From: Aegilops tauschii subsp. strangulata
Lineage: Eukaryota; Streptophyta; Magnoliopsida; Poales; Poaceae
Assembly: GCF_002575655.3 (NCBI RefSeq)
Contig: NC_053038.3
Span: 149,018,885 to 149,082,884, forward strand
DNA length: 64,000 nt
Reading direction: 5' to 3'
Position numbers and translations under genes: made by a program
Shown here: in pieces, positions 22,176 through 33,342 of the stretch
Position numbering within the stretch: position 1 is the stretch's first letter
Layout: every line of letters starts with the position of its first letter
The notes under the pieces: model-generated
Told to the model about the DNA's origin: nothing
Seen by the model: only the letters and a program-made list of their open reading frames with translations
The model's database searches: none

Positions 22176-22391
22176 GGAGCTCCCGGGCCTGGGCCACACA
22201 TAAGTGCGAGGCGTTGTTGGGCTAGGCTCAGAACGGTGCACGGGGATGCGAGGCAGAGTTTTTACTGCAGTAACTCCCCTGCTCATTGCGCTTCCCCACG
22301 ACCCGCGTTGAATGCATGGCTTGGGGGTCGTGCGTGACGTGGGGGTCATGCGTGGGGCGGCCGCAGCGTGCTCGCGTCACGTCGCGGTGAA

Positions 22392-22400
22392 TGGTAAATA
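22392..22400 (+). promoter_or_regulatory. Possible TATA-like box of the antisense gene in element C
   Basis: GGTAAATAGG about 190 bp upstream of the ATG, in a position comparable to the clear TATA box of the T gene. It looks like a mutated TATAAATAG. Weak evidence. Confidence 0.3.
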
Positions 22401-24085
22401 GGTGGCCCGCATTTTGCCCACAAGAAGAGAAAACCGCAAGGGCACTGCTCATTTACCCTCTGCGCCCTCTCCAATCTCGGAACCGCCGTCCCCTCCTCTT
22501 CTTCCTCAAGCTCTTGTCGAAGTTCTTGCCCCTGCTCGCCGCTACCGCGCCCCCATTGCCCTTCATTCTTCGCCCTCTCCAAGTCGCCATGGTGCCCAAG
22601 ACAGGCAAGGGCAAGGGAGCGATCAAAGATGATGGGGGGAAGGAGGCGTCGGAGAGCGAGTTGGCAGTGCTGCGGACGCAGCATGCCTATTTCCCCTCGA
22701 CGGTCGATGCGGTCCACCTCAGGGACTACTTCAGGCCCCTGTGGGGGAGGAAGACGACGAGGCACCCCGCTACGCACATCATCCCTACCGACTTCGCCAA
22801 GGCCGGCCCAAATCGGTACCCCTTCTTCGTGGATTACTTCTCTTGCAGGCTCTGCCCCCCTTTCTCTGATTTCTTCAACTACGGCATTCACCTCCTCGAC
22901 TTTACGCCGAATGCCATGGCGTGCATGGCCTTCTTCGCCCACCTCTGCGAGGGCTTTGCCGGACTGCTCCCCAGCACGGCGCTCTTCCGCCACTACTTCT
23001 ATCCTCGCATCCAGCCAGGGGACGCCATTTCTGGGTGCATCATCTGGATCCTGAGGACCCAGGAGAAGGGCACGGACCCGGAGGGTGCCCAGAAGGAGAT
23101 GTGGGACGAGTGGTGGGGGCGGTGGCTCTGGATCAAGGAGGAGGATCCGAAGGAGTTCTGCCGAGTTCGTCAGAGCCCGCCGACCCGCCGCAAGGACTGG
23201 AGCGACCTCGACGCCAACGACAAGAAGCTCACGGTCGCCACCACCAGGATCCGTCGCCTCACCATGGCCGGGCTCACCCTTGAGATGCTTGGGGCCGATT
23301 TCATCCATCGCCGAATCGCCCCGCTTCACAACAAGGGGAGGCCAGCCTGGGACTTCAGGAATGCGGCCGATGTCATGAGGCTCCGGCCTGGCCTGAAGCA
23401 CAACTTCACGATGCTGGGGCATGCCCATTTTTGGCAGAGGCTCTACCAGCTCAATGTGGACAGCGACGGCAGGGCTGAGAGGACCGACAAGGCCGTGAAG
23501 ACCGGCAAGGCCATCAAGGGGCCTCTGTTTGGGTTGCCGGCAGGAGTGGTCCCGCTGAGGAACAACTCTGGCCAGTCCACTATCATCGCCATGATGCCGG
23601 ACTTCAACGCGCACGGCCTGGGGCGAGCCGCCAGCAGAGAAGGTGCAGGAGTTTGTCGACAACTTGTCGGAGAACTATGTCCGCGACGAGCCGCTGCTCA
23701 TCCGTGACACCAACAAGGAGGACCTGTACTACATCGCCACCAGGTCAGTGGAGGTGGCACTTGCCTAGGAGGCTGGCAGCGTCGGCGCCGTGGAGGACGA
23801 GGCCGACACAGCCGCGGAGGAGAAAGAGCTCGCCGGATGGGCGGAGTCTGCTGGGGAGGCCAGCAGCACTGGCGCCGGTGCTCCTCTCGTTGAAGACATG
23901 GTCAAGGAGTCGACCGAGGAGGAGGCCGAGGCAGACGACCCCAACCCCTTCTCCTCGTCCAAGCGGCACCGGACCCCATCCCCTTCTCCTCCTCCTTCGG
24001 ACAGCACCTTGGAGGCCGAGTTCGACCTCGGATCTTTTAGCCCGAAGAGGAAGAGGAAGCCAGTGTAGGAGGAGGTGGAGGACGT

Positions 24086-24163
24086 GTAAGTATTTTGCCC
24101 CCCCCATCATCTCCTGACCTCACGCCTGTGTTATCCTCTTTTGACTTGATTTTATCCTTACAG
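24086..24163 (+). other. Intron 1 of the element C gene
   Basis: GTAAGT donor and TTACAG acceptor. Joining the exons preserves the frame (codon split after two bases). 78 bp, with a T-rich 3' end. Confidence 0.75.
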
Positions 24164-24312
24164 GGACACGGATATGCTGGCCCAGAGGGTGGCGAAGAGG
24201 GCCAGGGCGTTGACGAGCGACAAGCCCCTGGCCGGCGCTCCGCACACGCCGGTGGGGGTGGAGATCAGCCTGGACAACAGCCCCCGGCGCAGTCCCCGCT
24301 TCATTCCCCAGC

Positions 24313-24388
24313 GTGAGTTCATTACTCACTCCTTCACTGATGAGCATTGGGGTGTGAATTCTCGATGATGACCTTGCCGGGTTTGTAG
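24313..24388 (+). other. Intron 2 of the element C gene
   Basis: GTGAGT donor and TTTGTAG acceptor. The exon frame is preserved (codon split after one base). 76 bp. Confidence 0.7.
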
Positions 24389-24595
24389 GAGGAGAGCGGT
24401 AGCAGGAGGAACCGCCGAGGGCCACTCCCAACACGCCGCCCCCATCGACCACGCCGCCCAGAGGGGCGTCCCCGGCATGGGCATCCACCACTGAGCCCAC
24501 ACATATGGAGGAGGAGGAGGAGAGCTTGGGTGCCGGTGGTTCTGTCCCGGCAACGGATGTTGGCGGGGAGGAAAACGCATCCCAGCTTGGCACGG

Positions 24596-24696
24596 GTGAG
24601 TTGTACGTTTCCCATTTCTTGTCGCTCGGTGTGTTTTTTTGCTTTTGTTCTGAACCATGGCCTTGGCCTTGCTTTATCTTCTCTTCTGGCTTCCAG
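24596..24696 (+). other. Intron 3 of the element C gene
   Basis: GTGAGT donor, T-rich body and TTCCAG acceptor. Frame preserved. 101 bp. Confidence 0.75.
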
Positions 24697-24843
24697 ACCT
24701 TCCCTCGACGAACCCGGAGGACGTCGACACTGTTATCGAGGAGGTCACCGAGGATGCCAAGGCCGAGGCTGACAAGATTGCTGCCGAGGAGGCCGCCAAG
24801 GGGCCTTCTGGGGAGGCCGGCAAGGATACTGCCGAAGGGGCCA

Positions 24844-26246
24844 TGATACGTCTCTGTCGTATCTACTTTTCCAAACACTTTTGTCCTTGTTTTGGACTCT
24901 AACTTGCATGATTTGAATGGAACTAACCCGGACTGACGCTTTTTTCAGCAGAATTGCCATGGTGTTATTTATGTGCAGAAACAAAAGTTCTCGGAATGAC
25001 ATGATACTCCACGGAAGTTATTTTTGGAAAATATTAAAAATATTGGCGAAAGAATCAAGGCCAGGGGGGCCACCACCTGTCCACGAGGGTGGGGGCGCAC
25101 CTGCCCCCTGGGCGCACCCCCTGCCTCGTGGGCCCCCTGTTGCTCCACCGACCTCAACTCCAACTCCATATATGTTTTACGAGAGAAAAAAATAAAGGAG
25201 AGAAAGATTCATCGCGTTTTACGATACGGAGCCGCCGCCAAGCCCTAAACTCTCTCGGGAGGGCTGATCTGGAGTCCGTTCGGGGCTCCGGAGAGGGGAA
25301 TCCGTCGCCGTCGTAATCATCAACCATCCTCCATCACCAATTTCATGATGCTTACCGCCGTGCGTGAGTAATTCCATCGTAGGCTTGCTGGACGGTGATG
25401 GGTTGGATGAGATTTATCATGTAATCGAGTTAGTTTTGTTAGGGTTTGATCCCTAGTATCCACTATGTTCTGAGATTGATGTTGCTATGACTTTGCTATG
25501 CTTAATGCTTGTCACTAGGGCCCGAGTGCCATGATTTCAGATCTGAACCTATTATGTTTTCCTGAATATATGTGAGTTCTCGATCCTATCTTGCAAGTCT
25601 ATAGTCACCTACTATGTGTTATGATCTGGCAACCCCGAAGTGACAATAATCGGGACCACTCCCGGTGATGACCGTAGTTTGAGGAGTTCATGTATTCACT
25701 ATGTGTTAATGCTTTGGTCCGGTACCCTATTAAAAGGAGGCCTTAATATCCCTTAGTTTCCATTAGGACCCCGCTGCCACGGGAGGGTAGGACAAAACAT
25801 GTCATGCAAGTTCTTTTCCGTAAGCACGTATGACTATATTCGGAATACATGCCTATATTACATTGATGAATTGGAGCTAGTTCTGTGTCACCCTATGTTA
25901 TGACTGTTACATGATAAACCACATCTGGCATAATTCTCCATTGCCGATCCAATGCCTACGAGCTTTTCATATATTGTTCTTCGCTTATTTACTTTTCCGT
26001 TGCTACTGTTACAATCACTACAAAACCCAAAAATATTACTTTTGCTACCGTTACCGTTACTTCCATATTACTTTGCTACTAAATACTTTGCTGCAGATAC
26101 TAAGTTATCCAGGTGTGGTTGAATTGACAACTCAACTGCTAATACTTGAGAATATTCTTTGGCTCCCCTTGTGTCGAATCAATAAATTTAGGTTGAATAC
26201 TCTACCCTCGAAAACTGCTGCGACCCCCTATACTTGTGGGTTATCA
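24844..26246 (+). repeat. 5' LTR of element D
   Basis: TGATACGTCTCTG...GGGTTATCA. The first 20 bp hold a short inverted repeat (GATACG...CGTATC). A GC-rich hairpin around 25079-25137 precedes a TATATATG tract and the likely transcript start. Confidence 0.93.
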
Positions 26247-26257
26247 AGACTATTTTC

Positions 26258-26275
26258 TGGCGCCGTTGCCGGGGA
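26258..26275 (+). other. Primer-binding site of element D (tRNA-Asp)
   Basis: TGGCGCCGTTGCCGGGGA, 11 bp after the 5' LTR, complementary to the 3' end of plant tRNA-Asp including CCA. Primes minus-strand cDNA. Confidence 0.88.
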
Positions 26276-26324
26276 GCATAGCTCTATTCTTTGAGTCACT
26301 TGGGATTTATATCTGCTGGTCACT

Positions 26325-28432
26325 ATGAGGAACTTGAAAGACGAGAAAACAAAAATTTATCCCTCAACAATGAGGGGGGGGGGGGGTAAGGAACTGCCAT
26401 CTAGCTCTGCACTTCGTTCACCTTCTGTTTTGAGTAAGCTTGCGACACCTAAATCTGCTTCTGCTATTAATTCTGATATGTCACATGTTATTGATGATGC
26501 CACTTCTGCTATGCATGATATTTATGATGAAACTACTTCTATGCTTGATACTACTGTGCCACTTGGTGAATTTCTTGATGAAACTTGCTAGGGCTAGAGA
26601 GAATGAAATTATTGAAACTGATAATATTGATGAAAGTGATGATGAAGGCTCTCCCAATAAATATGAATTGCCTGTTGTGCCTGAGGGCTATGTTATGGAT
26701 GAAGAGACTAAAAGAGACTTTCTTGCTTGCAATGATAGAAGTGATCTTAAGAAATTATTAGCTAAGCTTAAACAAAAAACTCTGAATGCTAGAATGAAAT
26801 ATGATCCTGCTTATGCTACTTTACCTATCTTTGTTACTGATAAGGATTATGAATTCTCTGTTGATCCTGATATAATTACTTTGGTTGAATCTGATCCTTT
26901 TTATGGCTATGAATCTGAGACTGTTGTGGCACATCTTACTAAATTAAATGATATAGCCACCCTATTCACTAATGCTGAGAGAACCCGCTACTTTTATATC
27001 CTTAAAATATTTCCGTTTTCATTAAAGGGTGATGCTAAGATATGGTTTAATTCCCTTGATCCTGGTTGTGTGCATAGTCCCCAGGGTATGATTTATTACT
27101 TCTCTTCTAAATTTTTCCCTGCTCATAAGAAACAAGCTGCTTTATGGGATATATACAATTTTGTGCAAATTGAAGAAGCGAGTCTCCCACAAGCTTGGGG
27201 GAGGCTTCTCCAATTACTTAATGCTTTGCCTGATCATCCTCTTAAGAAAAATGAAATACTTGATATCTTTTATAATGGACTAACCGATGCTTCCAGAGAC
27301 CACCTGGATAGTTCTGCTAGTTCTGTTTTCAGGGAAAGAACACCGGATGAAGCTGAAATTCTATTGAATAATATGTTGACAAATGAAAATAATTGGACAC
27401 TTCCTGAACCAACTCCTAAACCAACTCCGAAGAAAAGGGGTGTTCTATTTCTCAGTCCTGAAGATATGCAAGAGGCAAAGAAATCTATGAAAGAAAAAGG
27501 TATAAAAGCTGAAGATGTTAAGAATTTACCTCCTATTGAAGAAATACATGGTCTTAATTTACCGCCTGTTGAAGAAATATATGATCTTAATCCATTACCT
27601 ATTGAAGAAACTCATGGTCTTGATAACCCGACACGGGTAGTAAAGGTAAATTCTCTCTGTAGATTTGATGAAGGTGATATTCCTCGTTATAAGTCTTCTA
27701 GACAATGCTTAGATGAGTTTCAATTCTTATATTGGTAGACAATTAAAATACAATTCCGATACGCTTGAACACTTGGGTGATTATATGTCTAGAGTTAAAG
27801 GTCAAATTAAACTCATTAGTAAACATGCTTCTATGGTTACCACTCAAGTACAACAAGTACTTAAAGCTCAGAATGATTTGCTCAATGAACTGAATAGTAA
27901 GAATAATGATTATGCTGTTAGAGTGGCTACTAGAACTGGTAAAATGACTCAGGAACCTTTGTATCCTGAAGGCCATCCTAAGAGAATTGAGCAAGATTCT
28001 CAAAGAACTAATATAGATGCACCTAGTCCTTCTAAAAAGAAGAAAAAGAAAAATGATAGGACTTTCCATGCTTCTAGTGAACCTATTGCTGAAACACCTG
28101 AGAATCCTAATGATATTTCTATTTCTGATGCTGAAACACAATCTGGTAATGAACGTGAAACTAGTGATAATGTTAATGATGATGTTCATGTGGATGCTGA
28201 ACCTAGCAATGATAATGATGTAGAAATTGAACCTGCTATTGATCTTGATAACCCACAATCAAAGAATCAATGTTATGATAAAAGAGACTTTGTTGCTAGG
28301 AAACACGGTAAAGAAAGAGAACCATGGGTTCAGAAACCCATGCCTTTTCCTCCCAAACCATCCATGAAAAAGGATGATGAGGATTTTGAGCGCTTTGCTG
28401 AAATGATTAGACCTATCTTTTTGCGTATGTGA
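26325..28432 (+). pseudogene. gag: Gag of element D, frameshifted
   Basis: An ATG at 26325 opens a frame that shifts near 26585. The main frame covers 26590-27738, and a second shift near 27720 moves to the frame ending at 28432. The core looks like the retrotransposon gag domain: ATLFTNAERTRYFYILKIFP, KIWFNSLDPG, YYFSSKFFPAHKK, FYNGLTDASRDHLD. Three repeated short acidic units follow at about 27525-27620 (LPPIEEIHGLN type), then a poly-lysine tract (near 28040) and a strongly acidic stretch. No zinc knuckle is visible. Gag builds the cytoplasmic particle. The GTG-rich G-run at 26371-26384 is a likely slippage site. Confidence 0.82.
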
Positions 28433-28433
28433 T

Positions 28434-29012
28434 TTGCTCAAAATGAATCCTTATGCTAAGTATATGAAAGAAATTGTTACTAATAAAAGAAAGATACCGG
28501 AAGCTGAAATTTCCACCATGCTTGCTAGTTATACTTTTAAGGGTGGAATACCAAAGAAACTAGGATATCCAGGAGTACCCACTATACCATGCTCCATTAA
28601 AAGAAACTATGTTAAAACTGCTTTATGTGATCTTGGAGCCGGTGTTAGTGTTATGCCTCTCTCTTTATAACGTAGACTTGATTTGAATAAGTTGACACCT
28701 ACTGAAATATCTTTGCAAATGGCTGATAAATCAACTGCTATACCTATCAGTATTTGTGAGGATGTGCTTGTTGTGGTTGCAAACGTTACTATTTTAATGG
28801 ACTTTGTTATTCTTGATATTCCCGAGGACGATAGTATGTCTATTATTCTTGGAAGACCTTTTTTGAATACTACAGGGGCTGTTATTGATTGCAAAAAAGG
28901 CAATGTCACTTTTCATGTTAATGGTAATGAGCATACGATACACTTTCCGTGGAAACAACCTCAAGTTCATAGTATCAATTCTATTGGAAAAATTCCATCG
29001 ATTATTTTTTGA
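28434..29012 (+). pseudogene. Retropepsin-like protease of element D, one nonsense codon
   Basis: In one frame: MNPYAKYMKEIVTNKRKIPE, then the protease active-site region ALCDLGAGVSVMPLSL, a TAA at about 28668, and the continuation up to 29012 with FVILDIPEDDSMSIILGRPF, where the ILGR turn closes the retropepsin fold. The catalytic D-x-G-A is present. The frame runs a little past the protease (HTIHFPWKQ), and no RT follows. It would cleave gag if translated. Confidence 0.82.
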
Positions 29013-29879
29013 GGTTTTGAATTTCCTCTTCCTACTGTCAAAAAGAAATATGATATTCTTATTATTGGGGATGTGCATATCCCCGTTGAGGTAACATAGT
29101 GTTATTCGAAATTTCTCCGGTTCCATGCTATTCGGAATGAGTTTGTTAACAAGACTTGATCAACCTTGTTAGTGGATTCCTTTTGATGAGCATGAGATGG
29201 ATGAAGTTAGAAGCACAACCTTCTGTACCCTCTCTCTACTTTCTGTTATTTAGTTGAAATAAAGTAAAAAATAGTATTTTTCTGTCTGTTTTCTGAATTA
29301 TCCGTGCAATATAAAAATACCCCGAAAATAAAAGTTCTCCAAATGCCCTGCCAATTTAGTATGATTTTTTATGGAATATTTGAGAATATCTGGCACTGGG
29401 AACACGACAGGGGGAGCAAGCACCTGGCCACGAGGGTCCAGGCCGCGCCCACCCCTACAGGGCGCGCCCCCTGCCTCGTGGGCCCACGGTGGCTCCCCTC
29501 CACTTATTCCTGCACCCACACACTTCTTCTTCCTCCCAAAAAAATCACCATCCAGCTCAAGCACGAGTTCTAGCTCATTTTGCTGCGATTTTTTATCTCC
29601 TTGCTCAAAGCACCTCTCACAAAACTGCTTTGGGGGTTTGTTCCTTGGTATGAGACTCCTCCAATGGTCCAATTAGTTTTTGTTCTAGTGCTTTATTCAT
29701 TGGAAATTTGTGCTGCCTAGGTGAGCATGTTCTTGAGCTTGCATGTCAAATTTATATGGTTCCAAGTAGTTCTAATGCATGATATAGTCTCTAGGCACTT
29801 GTAGGAGTAGTTGCTATCAATTTTGTTGAGCTTGGTTCACCTTTATTTGAAGTTACTAAAAATTTCAGAAATTTTTAGA
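29013..29879 (+). other. Spacer of element D with LTR-like GC-rich hairpin
   Basis: In place of RT, RNase H and integrase there is non-coding DNA. At 29430-29490 lies cacgagggt...cctcgtgggccc, the same kind of GC-rich inverted repeat as in the LTRs. This suggests an internal promoter or leader for the next ORF. No protein domain seen. Confidence 0.55.
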
Positions 29880-30578
29880 AATGATGAAGAGATTTTGAGG
29901 GGCTCATCGAGCCGAAGCTCGAAGGAAAAGCAAAGTGAAGAAGCAGAGAGGCCCAAATATAATCTGCCTCGCACCGCGGAGGTTCGGCCGTGTGAATGGC
30001 CTTCCGATGATTTCTTGAGAGCAGCCGGGATTTATGATGATTTTTATGAATTGGCTGAGAATGCAGGCCTCACCGACTTCCTCCGCGACCAACGCGAATA
30101 GTATCCCTTACTCACCAATACTTTTGTGCAAAACTTCTACTATTATCCTAAGGAATCACCTCCTTCAGTAGAGTTTCATTTATATGATGTGGTTAAGAAG
30201 ATGTCACTAGATGAATTTTGTAGGGTTTGCAAAATACCTTTTGAGGGTAGCTTAGAGGAACCACATCGTAAAGATGTGGACGGGTTTATTAATACTATTA
30301 CTGTAGGGTAAACTAGGAAGGTTTCTGATGCAAGAATCACTAGCATACATTTTCCTGTTTTACGCTACTTTGCAATATTTGCTAGTCGTTGCTTAATTGG
30401 TCATGGAAATTGTGGAAACCTTAGTGTTCCTGATATTATTATTTTGTTCCATGGTTTATTCCACGATGACTCTGTTAGTATGGGCGGTATTATTGCCAAA
30501 CGGTTAAGTCTGAACCGTACAAAGGGCCCCATCTTTGCAATGACAATTAGAGATTATAGTTACTTATGCCATGCTTAA
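29880..30578 (+). pseudogene. Third ORF of element D (Athila ORF3-type), two nonsense codons
   Basis: One frame is readable from about 29880 to TAA 30576-30578 with a TAG at 30099 and a TAA at 30309. Motifs: YNLPRTAEVRPCEWPSDDF, AGLTDFLRDQ, LYDVVKKMSLDEFCRVCKIP, ITSIHFPVLRYFAIFASRC, IILFHGLFHDDS. This is the grass Athila-associated ORF downstream of pol, sometimes labelled retrotransposon protein, unclassified. No signal peptide or clear membrane helix is seen, so an envelope role is not supported here. Confidence 0.65.
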
Positions 30579-31922
30579 TTAGCTAGGAGTTTATAATGGT
30601 TTACCTTGCATGCCAACATGCTATTAAAATGGTTGTGATGTGGTATGATGGGGTGGTATCCTCCTTTGAATGATTCAAGTGACTTGACTTGGCACAAGTT
30701 CACACATGTAGTTGAAACAAAATCAACATAGCCTTCACGATACTTATGTTCATGGTGGATTATATCCTACTCATGCTTGCACTCAATGTTCATTAATTTT
30801 AATGCATGTTCATGACTGTTGTCGATCTCTAGTTCGTCGCTTCCCAGTCTTTTGCTAGCCTTCACTTGTACTAAGCGGGAATACTGCTTGTGCATCCAAT
30901 CCCTTAAACCCCAAAGTTATTCCATATGAGTCCACCATACCTTCCTATATGCGGTATCTACCTACCGTTCCAAGTAAATTTGTATGTGCCAAACCTTCAA
31001 ATGAAATTCTGTTTTGTATGCTCGAATAGCTCATGTATCAACTAGGGTTGTCCATATCTTGCATGCTAGGCGGGTTATTCTCAAGAGGAGTGGACTCCGC
31101 TCCTCACTCACGAGAAAATGGCTGGTCACCGGGATGCCAAGTCCCATACTTTATGCAAATCAAATCAAAATAATTGCAAACAAAACTCCCTCGGGACTGT
31201 TTTTAGTTGGAGGCACTCGTTGTTTCGAGCAAGCCATGGATTGATGCTTGTTGGTGGAGGGGGAGTATAAACTTTACCATTCTATTTGGGAACCACCTAT
31301 AATGTGTGTAGCTTGGAAGATATCGCCATCTCTTGGTTGTTATGTTGACAATGAAAGTATGCCGCTCAAAATATTATTTATCTCTATTTCAAAATCGAGC
31401 TCTGGCACCTCTACAAATCCCTGCTTCCCTCTGCGAAGGGCCAATCTATTTACTTTTATGTTGAGTCATCACCCTGTTATTAAAAAGCACCAGCTGGAGA
31501 GCACCGCCGTCATTTGCATCCATTACTGTTAATTTATATTGGGTATGACTATGACTGGATCTCTTTTACCATGAATAACAATGTCTAGTCAGTCCTTGAT
31601 CTTTAAAGGTGCTCTGCATTTATGTTTTGCGGTCTCAGAAAGGGCTAGCGAGATACCATCTTGTTATACATATCATGATTGTTTTGAGAAAGTGTTGTCA
31701 TCCGAGATTTATTATTATTGCTCGCTAGTTGATTATGCCATTGATATGAGTAAACATGAGACCTAAGAGTTATTGTGAATGTGGTTAGTCATAATCTTTG
31801 CTGAAAACTTGAATGCTGGCTTTACATATTTACAACAACAAGAGCAAACAGAGTTTGTAAAAGTTTTTCTTTATCACTTTCAGTTTATCAACTGAATTGC
31901 TTGCTGACAAGCAAAGATTTAT
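30579..31922 (+). other. Non-coding 3' region of element D
   Basis: No coding frame supported. Holds the conserved Athila 3' blocks shared with A and B (for example 31405-31440 and 30927-30960). Confidence 0.7.
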
Positions 31923-31934
31923 GCTTGGGGGAGT
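31923..31934 (+). other. Polypurine tract of element D
   Basis: GCTTGGGGGAGT immediately before the 3' LTR, the same as in element A. Confidence 0.82.
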
Positions 31935-33342
31935 TGATACGTCTTCGTCGTATCTACTTTTCCAAACACTTTTGCCCTTGTTTTGGACTCTAACTTGCAT
32001 GATTTGAATGGAACTAACCCGGACTGACGATGTTTTCAGCAGAATTGCCAGGGTGTTATTTATGTGCAGAAACAAATGTTCTCGGAATGACCTAATACTC
32101 CACGGAACTTATTTTTGGAAAATATTAAAAATATTGGCAAAAGAATCAAGGCCATGGGGCCCACCACATGTCCACGAGGGTGGGGGGCGCGCCTACCCCC
32201 CTGGGCGCGCTCCCCTGCATCGTGGGCCCCCTATTGCTCCACCGACCTCAACTCCAACTCCATATATTCGTGTTCGGGGAGAAAAAAATAAAGGAGAGAA
32301 AGATTCATCGCGTTTTACGATACGGAGCCGCCGCCAAGCCCTAAACTCTCTCGGGAGGGCTGATTTGGAGTCCGTTTGGGGCTCCGGAGAGGGGAATCCG
32401 TCGCCGTCGTCATCATCAACCATCCTCCATCACCAATTTCATGATGTTCACCACCGTGCGTGAGTAATTCCATCATAGGCTTCTGGACGGTGATGGGTTG
32501 GATGAGATTTACCATGTAATCGAGTTAGTTTTGTTAGGGTTTGATCCCTAGTATCCACTATGTTCTGATATTGATGTTGCTATGACTTTGCTATGCTTAA
32601 TGCTTGTCACTAGGGCCCGAGTGCCATGATTTAAGATCTGAACCTATTATGTTTTCATGAATATATGTGAGTTATTGATCCTATCTTGCAAGTCTATAGT
32701 CACCTACTATGTGTTATGATCCGGCAACCCCGAAGTGAAAATAATCGAGACCCCTCCCGGTGATGACCGTAGTTTGAGGAGTTCATGTATTCACTATGTG
32801 TTAATGCTTTGGTCCAGTACTCTATTAAAAGGAGGCCTTAATATCCCTTAGTTTCCATTAGGACCCCGCTGCCACGGGAGGGTAGGACAAAATATGTCAT
32901 GCAAGTTCTTTTCCATAAGCACGTATGACTATGTTCGGAATACATGCCTACATTACATTGATGAATTGGAGCTAGTTCTGTGTCACCCTATGTTATGACT
33001 GTTACATGATGAACCGCATCCGGCATAATTCTCCATCACTGATCCAATGACTACGAGCTTTTCATATATTGTTCTTCGCTTATTTACTTTTCCGTTGCTA
33101 CCGTTACAATCACTAAAAAACCCAAAAATATTACTTTTGCTACCATTACCGTTACTTCCATATTACTTTGCTACTAAATACTTTGCTGCAGATACTAAGT
33201 TATCTAGGTGTGGTTGAATTGACAACTCAACTGCTAATACTTGAGAATATTCTTTGGCTCCCCTTGTGTCGAATCAATATATTTGGGTTGAATACTCTAC
33301 CCTCGAAAACTGTTGCGATCCCCTATACTTGTGGGTTATCAG
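31935..33342 (+). repeat. 3' LTR of element D
   Basis: TGATACGTCTTCG...GGGTTATCA. Closely matches 24844-26246 along its full length, with a few single-base differences and small indels. Confidence 0.93.

Larger units (their letters stand above)
24844..33342 (+). mobile_element. Non-autonomous Athila-like LTR retrotransposon (D), complete
   Basis: Two LTRs of 1,403 and 1,408 bp, tRNA-Asp-type primer-binding site, gag, protease, a third ORF, and a polypurine tract identical in type to that of A. No RT, RNase H or integrase between protease and the third ORF. Flanked by GGCCA (24839-24843) and GGCCG (33343-33347), a 5-bp duplication with one mismatch. The LTRs are very alike, so it looks like the youngest insertion in this nest. 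Confidence 0.92.

Noticed and set aside
21199..22337. Several overlapping ORFs in the LTRs of element C
   Set aside because: They lie in LTR sequence present twice, on both strands, driven by the minisatellite and GC content.
22346..23662. 438-codon minus-strand frame opposite the first exon of the C gene
   Set aside because: Shadow of the plus-strand coding exon. The plus strand has domain motifs and phase-consistent introns, while the minus frame has neither.
26371..26384. Poly-G run near the gag start of D (and another near 9163)
   Set aside because: Simple homopolymer, probably slippage or sequencing-prone; no structural role shown.
29811..30578. Possible envelope gene in element D
   Set aside because: No signal peptide, membrane anchor or envelope motif is visible, so it is kept only as an Athila-type third ORF.
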